Part shown: one piece after another, positions 47,870-57,560 of the stretch
How the letters are laid out: the number at the start of each line of letters is the position of its first letter
Numbering within the stretch: the first letter of the stretch is position 1
NCBI GenBank assembly: GCA_029215795.1
Contig: JARDYH010000001.1
Coordinates: 188,053,654-188,117,653, forward strand
Origin: Anniella stebbinsi
Lineage: Eukaryota > Chordata > Lepidosauria > Squamata > Anniellidae
DNA: 64,000 nucleotides
Direction: 5' to 3'
The notes under the pieces: generated by a model
The model's input: the letters and a program-made list of their open reading frames with translations, nothing else
Database searches by the model: none
Told to the model about the DNA's origin: nothing
Position numbers and translations under genes: made by a program

Positions 47870-49270
47870 CTCACTCCGCTGCAAACTGCTGTTAATACTG
47901 CTTGCTGCCAGCCGGCTGGTTTTTTTTATTTTTAAAGTTCATTTTTTAAAAACTTGTGTATGATTGTCACAAGTTTCTCTACTCTAACGTTAGGGTGGGT
48001 GTTGTGGGTGGCAGACACTACTTCGCCCATTCACACTTCTCACTTATATACATTAGCTTCTCAAGGCTTGTGCATTGGCACCACTTTTCACATCCAGACT
48101 TGGAACTCCTGTCTACTTCCTGCACAAACATTTGACTCTGAGACCCTCTTTCTAATGCCCTATGTTGCATGCCAGTACCGTGTGGCTAAGTTACAACAGG
48201 GGTCTCTGGGTTGTCTGTGCAGCCTCTGTTGTCTCTCTAAGTCATGGCAGCTAAACCAAAGCCTCCAGCCTCAAACAACCAATCTCCCTCCCTCTTCCAA
48301 AGTCTCCCAACGGTCCAGCTGGGCTGCACACTTGTACCCTTTGGCTGGGGAGAAGGGTGGCAGCTTATTGCTTGGTCATGTCTGGCGACTCTTACTTTAA
48401 AAATCACCACTGCCGCCAGCTGCCTCTGCCTGCACCAACACATTAGACTCTGAGATGCATGGTGAAAACCCTGCTTAAGAGCTATCATGGTGCCAAATTT
48501 AATCTCCTTATCTTTAAAAATGATGTGTGTTTTTTAAAAAAAAATAAAATTTAAAACCTCAAATTTTAAAAACTTCCTAAAAATCAATGGATGAATGGAT
48601 CTTCTGCAAATGTCGCATGGTAAGCCCTACCTAAGAGCTATCATGGTGCCAAGTTTCATCTCTTTATCTTTAAAAATGACAGCTGTAGGCATTTTGTTAA
48701 TTCCCATTGACTATAAAGTAAAGATGCCCTTTGGGTGGGAAGATGGGAAAATCCAGATTTTTCTCCTGGATGTGTTACCAAAAATCCTGATGTGTCCGAC
48801 TTGCCCAATGGGAGTCCTGCTGCTGAAACTCATGGGAGGTGAAGTCTGGCTGAGCCAGTCCACACTACACTGAGGAAGCTGGCTGTCTGACTCACGGTAG
48901 CTTAGCCGTTGCCATTGGTGACAGGCCCAGAGCTGTGACCTCCTTCTCTTCTGCTCCCAATGCTGCCTAGTAACCAAGGCAGCCAGCCCAGGCACTCTCC
49001 CTTCAGGCCCAGGATGGTGAGCTACTTCCATCTTCCCTCCCGCCCATGGCATGCTGGGATTTGTAGGCGCAAGCCTAGCTCTCTGAATAACATTAATCTT
49101 TGAATACATCTAAGGTATCGTGGGAGAGCAGGCTTCTTAGTTGTGGCACCCTGCTTAAGGATTTCTTTTTCCCAGGCAGGCTGGCCTGGTGACTGCATTA
49201 ATGGCTTTTAAGTGCCAGGTGATTTTTTAAAAAAATATATATTTTCCAGGGCCTTTTAACTTGATGAGAT
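47870..49270 (+). mobile_element. Probable continuation of the 46874 repeat
   Basis: AGAGCTATCATGGTGCCAA with ATCTTTAAAAATGA occurs twice (~48480-48520 and ~48635-48680), a layout of internal repeats. ATGCTGGGATTTGTAGGCGC (49040) pairs with ATGCTGGGAGTTGTAGGCAT at 54354. Confidence 0.4.
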
Positions 49271-50171
49271 TTTTTATGCTGTGGGTTTTCCCCGTTATAA
49301 CTAAACCACAACATTTTAAGACAGATGCTGGAATTACTGGATAAAGTTTATGATTTTTACGTAAAAGCCTGACTTTCCTATTGAAACAGAAGAGTGAATG
49401 GAGAAATGACTGATAGCTGAGGCCAGAATGGCATGGTGGGCGGGGTGAGTGGCAGTTGGGGAAAGTCAGTTAGGAGGAAAACAAAGACAGTTAAGCGAGA
49501 GGTCAGGAAAGCGGGGGCTGAGTTAGGACTGAGAGAGAGTGACCTGGCTTGCTCACCCTATTTAAAATCATCCACTCTACATACTAGTACTACACCTCCC
49601 AGCATGCATTTGGCAGCCTGCAGGTACCCACATCCTCTGAGACATCCTCTTGTTGCCAATACTGCTCCTCGATAGAGCGTGAAGGAGTAGCATCGCCAAG
49701 GAGGGGATGTAAGCAGCTGTCAGTGAACATGCCCAGCTCCAGCCAATCCTGCTGGGATTGCCTCATCCTGCACTTCTCACCCACCAAGTGCTCCATCTGG
49801 AGTCTGTACTGAAGGGCTGGGCTGGGCACTTCCCCCACCCTTTGTCGGGTCTGTTTCTGGGCATGCACAGAGTGCCTCCCCTTCCTCACTCCCTCTGAAG
49901 GACAAAAGTTGTGCGCTTGCTTCCCCCAGATTCTGAGAAAACAGTGATATCAGGATGAAGTGCCTTTGAGCATGTTTGTATCTAGTCACAATTTTAAAAC
50001 CATGCAGAGGGCAGGAGGAGGCACCTCAAATGGACGCAGCCCATTTATGTGGGTTGTTTCCTTTTATGTGGAATTGGGTTGACTGTTTGAGACCAACCTT
50101 AGGAGTCAGCTTGTGAAAGACACAGCAGCCACCAACCCTGTGCACTCACAATGGCCACCAAAGGCCAGTAA
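49271..50171. other. Unassigned sequence in the nested repeat block
   Basis: No exon or family recognised; moderately GC-rich, with CCCAGCATGC and several short purine runs. Confidence 0.35.
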
Positions 50172-50953
50172 TAGGGTGACCAGACATCCGGATCCCCCCG
50201 GACAAGTCCGGAATAAGGGGGCCAAATTTGAATCCGGGGGGAAATTTCAGAATATCCTCCAAAGTCCGGAAAATTGGGCCTCACCTGTGCCATCTACGTC
50301 TTGTTCTTAGCCGGCGCTACTGCGCCAGCCAAGAACAAGGCCTAGATCAGCCGAGGATTAGGCTGGAACGACGCGCGCCCGCACTTCCGGGTACGCGTCG
50401 TTCTGGCCTCCTCCCCTGCGCCATCCGGGGCTTGTAATTGGCTAGTGCAGTTGCGCTGGCCAAGAACAAGCCCCGGATGGCGCAGGGGAGGCAGCCGGAA
50501 CGACGCGCGCCCGCACTTCCGGGTACGCATCGTTCTGGCCACCTCCCCTGCGCCATCCGGGGCTTGTTCTAGCCGGCGCCGGACGGGAGCGGACGTCCCT
50601 GCAAGGTAAGCAGGGGGCAGGGGGGGCAGGGGGGTGCGTGGCACGCGACACGCTTACCTTGCAGGGACGTCCGCTCCTGTCCGGCGCCGGCTGCTACTGC
50701 GAGCGGGCTTCGCGACCTGCTCCAGAGTGGCGCTCCAGGTGGCGCACCACTCTGGAGCAGGCCGCGAAGCCCGCTCGCAGTAGCAGCCGGCGCCGGACGG
50801 GAGCGGACGTCCCTGCAAGGTAAGCAGGGGGGAGGGGGTCGCGCGGCACGCTTACCTTGCAGGGACGTCCGCTCCCGTCCGGCGCCGGTCGGGAGCGGAC
50901 ATCCCTGCAAGGTAAGCAGGGGGGAGGGGGGCAGATTTTATCTGGTCACCCTA
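50172..50953. mobile_element. GC-rich, hairpin-filled TIR element (0.78 kb)
   Basis: Ends TAGGGTGACCAGA and TCTGGTCACCCTA are inverted. Inside lies a 132-bp direct duplication (50365.. and 50497..) with CGACGCGCGCCCGCACTTCC. A module CGGACGGGAGCGGACGTCCC, followed by TGCAAGGTAAGC, appears in alternating orientation about five times between 50574 and 50925. One pair forms 79-bp arms (50652-50730 and 50747-50825; two mismatches). Confidence 0.75.
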
Positions 50954-51144
50954 CAAGGCTTAAGAGTATTACTGCATAAAATACATATGTAGTGTTCAAA
51001 TGACACCAAAGAAGAAAAGTTACAGCAATTTTTTAAAAATAAACAACTTAATCTCCAGGTTGTTCAAACAGATTATGAACTGGCAATAGTAATTCTGGTT
51101 CCCTTCTAGGGTGAAATCTTAAATCAGTGAATTTAGAGAGTGAC
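50954..51144. other. Unassigned AT-rich spacer
   Basis: Nothing recognised. Confidence 0.35.
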
Positions 51145-51306
51145 CCTGTTCAGATGACATGCTTGCAACAAAGCCACAGTGGTGAAGCATTTTGAGCTAA
51201 ACATTATGGTTTAGCAAATGATGTGAACCATTCCTAAATATGGTGGCTACATAACCACTGTTTAAACAAGTTCACTAACCATGGCTTAGCGTGTCATCTG
51301 AACAGG
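51145..51306. mobile_element. 162-bp MITE, TIR CCTGTTCAGATGACAT
   Basis: Left CCTGTTCAGATGACATGC and right GCGTGTCATCTGAACAGG are inverted with one mismatch. The interior is rich in GGTTTAG/AACCATGG. hAT-like by style; no clear target duplication. Confidence 0.8.
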
Positions 51307-52767
51307 ATCAATGTAGGAGCAGCCCGTTCTCCACTGTTTCAGACCACGTATGGTCATACTAAAGGACATTTATAATTTCTGGCCAGTTCAGTGGTTCTTC
51401 ATACTGAGTGGCTGTTGTCCAGACAGCAGTCTTATGCACTTAATTGGAAGTTCAGTAAATCCAATTGAAAAGAGTGGAACTTAGTTTCAAAGGAACACAC
51501 TTAGGTTCAAGCGGCAATGGGCCTATTTGTTATTAATGCCAAAGATACAAATCTTTTGTTTCCAAAACAGAGTGTCTGTTTGTTTCTATCACATTGCACA
51601 CTGATGTTTTGTAATTTAGGATGCAATCCTATACATGTTAGACAGAGAAATCCTACAAGTCCCAGCATGCCCCAGCCACAGTGGCTGTGGCATGCTGGGA
51701 GTCATAAGACACTACACTATTATCCTTGAATATATCCGACAGGGTGTCTTTGAATCTTCCGTCCTACCAAAACTATAATGGCACTCCTGACCCATTATGA
51801 AGTTCATTTGTGAATGTAAAATGTTGGAGGGGTGGAGGAGAGTTATGCCAAAAATGTATGGACAGTTGGGTAATACCTGGCTGGCCGTGGAGCATCCCTG
51901 CCTGGCATGCAGAGTTTCATGGCATGCAGAGTGGCCTGTCCCAGCCTGGAGCACGGGCATCTTAGTCCAGCCTGGTGCGCAGAGCTGGGGCTGGATGTTA
52001 TGTTATTTTTCTTGTTGTTACTACTATTATTGTTGAGTGCTGCTGCTACTGTTTATAAACTTTTTAAAAGCAATTTGCTGCTCTTGTATATATGCGTGTG
52101 GTGGGTATTAAATTAATAGAAGACCAAATGAACTGGCTTTAGCTGCAATTTAAATTCAGTGGGGTGGGGATAGATTAGATTTCATTATTGGCAGCATTGA
52201 TGAAATTAGTTTTAACTTATTTTCCATATATTCCTTGAGTACTGATTTTGATGAATTGGGGGGGTACATGCGGATGTTTTTTAAAACTATTATTAGATTT
52301 GCCATGGGTGAGTATGTTGGGGTATGTGGATATTTATTTTATTTTTAGTCTTGGTTAAGTGTGTGTGGTGGTTGGTTGGTTTTTGCCTTGGTGCATGTGT
52401 GGATTTTTATTATTTTTTCCTTTGGTGAGTATGTGGATGAGTGTTGTATTTTTAATGTTATTTTATTGCCTTGGGTATGTGCATGTTTGTGTGTAGATTT
52501 ATTATGTCTACTGTTATTTTGCCTTGTGTGGGTGGCTGCTGCTGCTGCTGCTGCCTTTGGTGAGTGTGGGGGTGGATTTTTATTCCCCCTCCCCTGTTAC
52601 ATGTATGGGAGGAGGTTGTGTTGTTGTTTTTTAATTGCCTTGGGGAAGGTGTGGGGTTTCCCCCCCCACACACACACACACTTTGAGTGAGTGTGTAGGG
52701 GTGTGTAGATTTTAATTTTTATTGCCTGAGTATGAGGTGTGTGTGGATGATGGTGATGATGATGACA
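51307..52767. other. Unassigned sequence, GT- and GCT-rich at its right
   Basis: CCAGCATGCC/GGCATGCTGG hairpin near 51662-51698. From 52010 to 52760 the strand is strongly T/G-biased, with (GCT)n at 52533-52553 and (CA)n at 52669-52680. Confidence 0.4.
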
Positions 52768-53100
52768 CAACATTGGGTGGGATGACTAATACCCTGGAAG
52801 ACAGAAACAAACTTCAAAGTGATCTTGATAGAGTGGAGCGCTGGGTTGAAAACAGCAGAATGAAATTTAATAGGGATAAATGCCAAGTTATACAAGTAGG
52901 AAAAAGAAACCAAATGCACAGTTACAAGATGGGGGATACTTGGCTCAGCAACACTACAGGCGAGAAGGATCTTGGAATTGTTGTAGATCCCAAGCTTAAT
53001 ATGAGCCAACAGTGTGACGGGACTGCAAAATAAGCAAGCACTATTTTGGACTGCATTAATAGAAGTATAGCTTCCAAATTGTGTGAGGTACTGGTTAGGG
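52768..53100 (+). mobile_element. CR1-like LINE fragment
   Basis: NTLEDRNKLQSDLDRVERWV, NRDKCQVIQVGKRNQMHS and TGEKDLGIVVDPKLNMSQQC are coded at 52780-53033. It is close to the copy at 41538-42410 and stops abruptly at a MITE piece. Confidence 0.85.
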
Positions 53101-53102
53101 TT

Positions 53103-53203
53103 AGGATGCTACATGCATACAAATGACACTTGCTGAAATTCCCTTTTCAATACAGCTCTTAAAGATACAGGAGCCCTGTCCTCCTTTCCATATGATCACT
53201 CTA
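53103..53203 (-). mobile_element. Partial TAGGGTGA-type MITE
   Basis: CTTGCTGAAATTCCCTTTTC and ACAGGAGCCCTGTCCTCCTT, ending CATATGATCACTCTA: the right half of the 37256-37427 type. Confidence 0.75.
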
Positions 53204-53795
53204 ACTAATTGAATGATTGTAATTTTTCCTGTTACCATAGTTCTTTAACTTCCATAGCCAGTGGTGTATATTTTTCTCTCTTTAACTCTTCCTTTTCTGC
53301 AACAGTTTTGTCATTAGGTATTGTTATGTCATTGAGGTAGGTGTGTTTTTTCTTCGTTGTTTTTGACTGTCATGTCTGGTTGATTGCAAAGTATTGATTT
53401 GTCCCAGAATTGTTCTGTCCAAGTAAGGTAATATTTGAGTGTGTAGCGTGGCTTGGCTTGAGTGTGTCTGAATCTCCTAGGCTCTGAAAGCATCTTTCTG
53501 GAGAGCACCTGCTGGTTGCATGTTCTCTGCACACTAAGGCAATGTAAATTCAGGATATACTTGGATAAAAGGAGGGAAAGATCCTTATCTAGCATTGTAA
53601 TAATGGGCATCTGTTCTGGCCTATCTTTGTATTGTACTGACCGTGGTCTTGTTCACATGGCTAATGAATCAGAGATATAATCACACATTGTTAGATTAGT
53701 TTCTCACTGATCAACCAGAAGTTGAAACAAGCTAAGAGGCGAGAAGTGACTACAACAAGCCTTTAGTCCATTTTGTTCCATGGCTAATGTTTGCA
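53204..53795. other. Unassigned sequence in the nested repeat block
   Basis: Nothing recognised. Confidence 0.35.
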
Positions 53796-53796
53796 G

Positions 53797-54323
53797 GGTA
53801 ATCATATTTTATACTCTTCCTGCATGCTAGGTTGCTAGTTTGTTGTACTAGATTTCTCTGCACTTGTCCACTGCTTCATTTGTTCAATGGTAACAGTATG
53901 CTGAATCTGTGAGTATGGATATGAGAAAAATGATGGGGAAAGAGTGTTAAACGTTAGGAAAGTTGAGACTATTGTAATCCAGTGAAAGATTTGCAGTCAG
54001 AAAATATATTTGAGGGAAGGGGAGACTCTATCACACAGAGTATAGTAAAAGCTTCAAAGAACAGCAAAAGCTACAAAAGTAGAAGTGAGTGAAGTTAATT
54101 TCAGATACATTCAATGTCTCACTTGTTCTTTATTTCAGTGATTTTAACATTAATATGTTGTGTAGAACAAGTTTGTCTTAACTGTATGCTGTGAAATCAG
54201 ACACGTGACCAAGGCCATGTTTGGGTGGGCACACCCCCTTGGGGGCTGGACATGTTGGTGGGCACGCCCCCTTGAGGTGGCCATATCGTCCTCCTTTTTG
54301 GTTTCCAAAATATGGTCACCCTA
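53797..54323 (-). mobile_element. TAGGGTGACCATATTTTGG element, fuller copy
   Basis: 54010-54323 is the reverse of 47549-47868 and ends AAAATATGGTCACCCTA. CAGGGTAATCATATTTTATA at 53797 may be its other, decayed TIR, giving a ~527-bp element. Confidence 0.6.
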
Positions 54324-54567
54324 GCCAGTAAGTCTGGCCTCCTGCCCCAGGCATGCTGGGAGTTGTAGGCATAAGCTTTGGTTTTTATTAAATTCTTTAA
54401 AAATACTTAAACCCCCAAAATTCATGTTTTTAGATTTTTCTGGTACATTGTACAGCCAGACCTATCACTGTGTCACCGTGTCAAGTTTCTAACTCATCTG
54501 GAAGTGGGTAAACATTTCCGGACATACGTGACGCACACATACTTTCCACTTTATAGGTAGAGATTAA
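54324..54567 (+). mobile_element. Right end of the 46874-type repeat
   Basis: GTGTCAAGTTTCTAACTC and CATACGTGACGCACACATAC, then CTTTATAGGTAGAGATTA, the usual right-end style of this repeat group. Confidence 0.45.
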
Positions 54568-55250
54568 GTTTAGCATGGCTGTTCCCAGCCGACAAGAGTT
54601 AGTACAGCCAACTTTTACAGGGCAATATGAAACCTGCCAATATAAGGCTTATTACAAATTATGTCATGGTTTGTTAAGAGGATATTTTCCTGCATGAAGA
54701 AACTTCAGTTGTGAGATTATGAAACATGCTAGTTTTACTATATTACACTGCTTAATCTAAAATCATCTCCAAATAATGAATATTCAAATTGCAATTTTTG
54801 TGATATTTAAAAAATTGTGATCAGATCTTTACAGCCAACTGGATAATGCCAAACAGAAGACACAATTACAGAAATATCAGCTACAGTATATTTAGACAAA
54901 GTAGTATAAAAAACAAAGCCAACTCTGATAAAGTAAAATAGCTTTAGAACAGTCTACTTAAAGGAGAATAATGTTATGAACCAAAAAAAGCGAAACTGTA
55001 GCTGTCATTTGGGGGCATTTTGTCTAAGACATTCTCATGCTTCCAGGGCTTTAATATCATGCCAACATTTTAGTATTGATATCTATTGATGGTTTCTGGC
55101 TGCTTTTCAACTTCTAAACTAATTTTTCCTCCCCATGAATTTTAGTTCTCTAATGTTCTGCTCGTCTATATAAATTGAAAAGTAAGTCAGGGCACATGGC
55201 CAGAGTGTGCCAACACCATTCTCTGGTGTGGATATGTATCATGCCCCTTC
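54568..55250. other. Intronic DNA without recognised element
   Basis: AT-rich, unique by eye. Confidence 0.45.
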
Positions 55251-55830
55251 TGGAGGAATGCTCTTTGGAGGATGACCAGAACCCTCCCCCCTGTGTCCCC
55301 TGAGCTCAAGCATAACAGAGGAGCTGTATGTGACCTTGAGGCAGATCAGGGGGATCCTGGGCCCTTGGAGGAGACGGCTGTCAACCCTAACCCTCACAGC
55401 TTAATTAGCCACCTCAGACTCAGAGCCGAGGGGCCATCTAGCCCTACGGAGCGCTGGCATCTAGAGATCAAGGCACTGTCAGCTGCCAAGAGCAGAAGTG
55501 CCTGCATGAGGCATAGGGGCTTCTCACGAGCAAGGCCCTACTCCTTGGGTGGCACTAATGGCCTGGAGTTGTGTTCTGAAGACTCAGGGTTAACAGCCTT
55601 CAGTTCCAGACACTAAGTGCTGGAACAATGTCCAAGTACCAGCTCCCTGACTCCTGGCTATTATTTCCCTGCTATCACAAGCTCTTCTTTGTCTGACTTG
55701 GACTCTGTACTGATCTTGTCTGCATCCCTGGAACTCTGTCCCAGCACTACCATCCCTATTGTGTCAGGGCAGAAAGCTACCTTACATGCATTAAAAATGC
55801 ATAACTGAGGGTTCAGAAAACTGTCTTCAG
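55251..55830. other. GC-richer unassigned block, LTR-like in composition
   Basis: Sharply richer in C/G than its flanks, with an open 114-codon frame (55272-55616) that shows no recognised motif. The composition recalls LTR or Gypsy end regions, but no TG..CA ends with a target duplication could be fixed. Confidence 0.3.
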
Positions 55831-55837
55831 GGCAAGT

Positions 55838-55884
55838 AGCTTCAGAGAACATGTTGACATGTGGTCAACATGTTCTCTGAAGCT
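55838..55884. repeat. Perfect palindrome, 21-bp arms, 5-nt loop
   Basis: The arm 55838-55858 begins AGCTTCAGAGAACATG and is exactly reversed at 55864-55884; the loop is ATGTG. Confidence 0.98.
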
Positions 55885-55890
55885 CTGGGT

Positions 55891-56240
55891 GCCTCTACAA
55901 GAGAGGTTTAATGCGCTTTGAAGGTTCATTAAAAATTTTACCTCTACAAGAACGGAGCACAAATCGGGCGTAGAGGCGCGTTATCTCCCCGATAATGCGC
56001 ATTTTCGAATGCGCGTTAAATCGCGAGTTTTATTTTGCTCCGGCCATTAAAGCGCATTTTCCCCGTGTGGACAAGCGATTATGCGCATTAACTTCTTGTA
56101 AAGCGCTTTTTGGACATCTATTAATGCGCTTCGCCACCTCTCGCCGCCTCCCGTGCAGAGGGATTAGGAGTAAATGTGCATCTGCGATAATGCGCATAAT
56201 CGCCGAACCGGGCGCAAAAGCGAATCCTTGTAGAGGGAGC
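55891..56240. mobile_element. CpG-rich MITE with CCTCTACAAG termini
   Basis: GCCTCTACAAG on the left and CTTGTAGAGGGAGC on the right are inverted. CTCTGGGT and CTCTGTGA beside them may be a decayed 8-bp target duplication (hAT-like). The interior repeats the AATGCGCATT theme at least six times. Confidence 0.75.
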
Positions 56241-56289
56241 CTCTGTGAGAACCTAATTGAGGTTTCAAGTTAGGAAGCAGTGTTGGGCA

Positions 56290-56460
56290 ATATTCATATA
56301 CAAGCATAGACTAGTTGACTTCTTATAATTGATCTGCATCCTTGATGCCCTTCCATAGTCCTTCACCAACTCCATTGCATTTTCTAAACTTGCCATTGGT
56401 TTACCTAGTGTCAATACTATAGTATCTGCAAACACACTGCTCTTGTTTATTTGTGAATTA
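56290..56460 (-). pseudogene. L1-clade ORF2 RT fragment
   Basis: The minus strand reads VFADTIVLTLGKP, then ASLENAMELVKDYG and MQINYKKST. L1 reverse transcriptases have FADD followed by ILLTL and a GxKINxxKS block at this spacing. The second catalytic Asp of FADD is Thr here, so it is dead. Confidence 0.65.
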
Positions 56461-56461
56461 A

Positions 56462-56600
56462 AAACGAAAGGAGGAGAGCATCCAAAACAGGTCAGAAAAA
56501 AGAGAAATGGGTTCTCATGATACAAAATATTTATTTTCACAATGCCCAACATATTTTGGCCAGTTCCTTATTCAAAGGCTTTCCTCAGGGAGTTGTCAGA
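56462..56600 (-). repeat. Interspersed repeat with hammerhead-like core, copy 2
   Basis: Direct repeat of 8310-8440: shared GGAGAGCATCCAA, AAATATTT and CTTTCCTCAGGG. The GAAA box has changed to AAAA in this copy. Confidence 0.6.
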
Positions 56601-56739
56601 AGATTATCTTTTCGCATTTCCATTCTTACAGAATCTGCCCCCCTTTTTTCTTTGATGCTCTGAAGGTCCAGCCTTGTGTTTTCGGGTCCACTTTAGAATC
56701 CATGGTGTTTTCTTCTTCCTGACTAGATAGGTGTTTTTT

Positions 56740-57560
56740 TTTTGCTGGGGTCCATATTCGTATAAATTAGAAATTATTTAGACTCACAGTGATCTCTGAG
56801 CACTGTGGTTGTGTTATCCATGTTGACAATTATTTTGAATGGAAAGCCCTACCGAGGTTTTATTCCTGCTTTGCAAAGTTGCTCTGTAAAATACTTAAAT
56901 GCTTTGTGCCTTTGCAAAGTCCCTGGGCTGATAACTTAAAAGAATGTTATTTCTTGTTATTTATGTAATCTCACTAACATATCCCTCAGTTTAGCTCCAT
57001 TTTGCAGTTGTAATCCTGCCATCCTGTGGGCTCTTTCTATGTCTGCTTTTGAAAGTGTGAGTTCTGGCAGAGCTTCTGACAACCACACCATTTCATAACT
57101 GTGGTCAGCTATGAAACTGACCACAACATATTATTCTGCAGAATTTGCTAGACAGATGCAAATTGGGCCTGCAGCTATAATTCTCTAAGGATACTATGTG
57201 CTACTGCAGTTCATTGTTATGCTAAAACCCCATCTATTTTGTTCTCCAACAGCATTATGGCATTTGCCTGTTCCTCTCGCAGACACTCTAGATGGTGAGT
57301 TATTAATTGCATAGGTTCCATACCATCTGTTTTGGCCATCTTCTGTGCTCTCCCTCCTCTTCCTCATGGTCCAGGCCAGAGTTAGAGTGGTGTTTCTTGC
57401 CCCAAAATATGCTGGGGGGGTTTCCCCAGCTGTGATGATCCCTGGGACATCCCTCTCTTTATTCCACCGAGGTCTTGGTGGGAGGAAAGCTAATCCTTGG
57501 TTGGAGGGGGCTCTTATCTCCTTTGATGAGTCCGCTTCTTCCACTATGACTGGAAGATGA
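56740..57560 (-). pseudogene. L1-clade ORF1 remnant
   Basis: On the minus strand about 56910-56780 reads KAFKYFTEQLCKAGIKPR, a stop, GFPFKIIVNMDN and TVLRDH. This is the C-terminal domain signature of L1 ORF1p (RWGFPF, with Trp turned to TAG). Upstream, DIERAHRM is followed by LRDMLVRLH at 57070-56970, the RNA-binding segment. 57544-57194 is an open N-terminal part with a possible coiled-coil (LREEQANAIMLLENKI in one frame). Order with the RT piece at 56290 fits one L1 copy cut by deletions and by the repeat at 56462. It is rare here, since other LINEs are L2 or CR1. Confidence 0.7.

Noticed and set aside
50342..50910. Several overlapping open frames of 69-113 codons
   Set aside because: GC-rich hairpin repeats lack stop codons by composition; frames occur on both strands alike.
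55272..55616. 114-codon open frame in a GC-richer block
   Set aside because: No recognisable motif; codon pattern and context do not separate it from non-coding repeat sequence.
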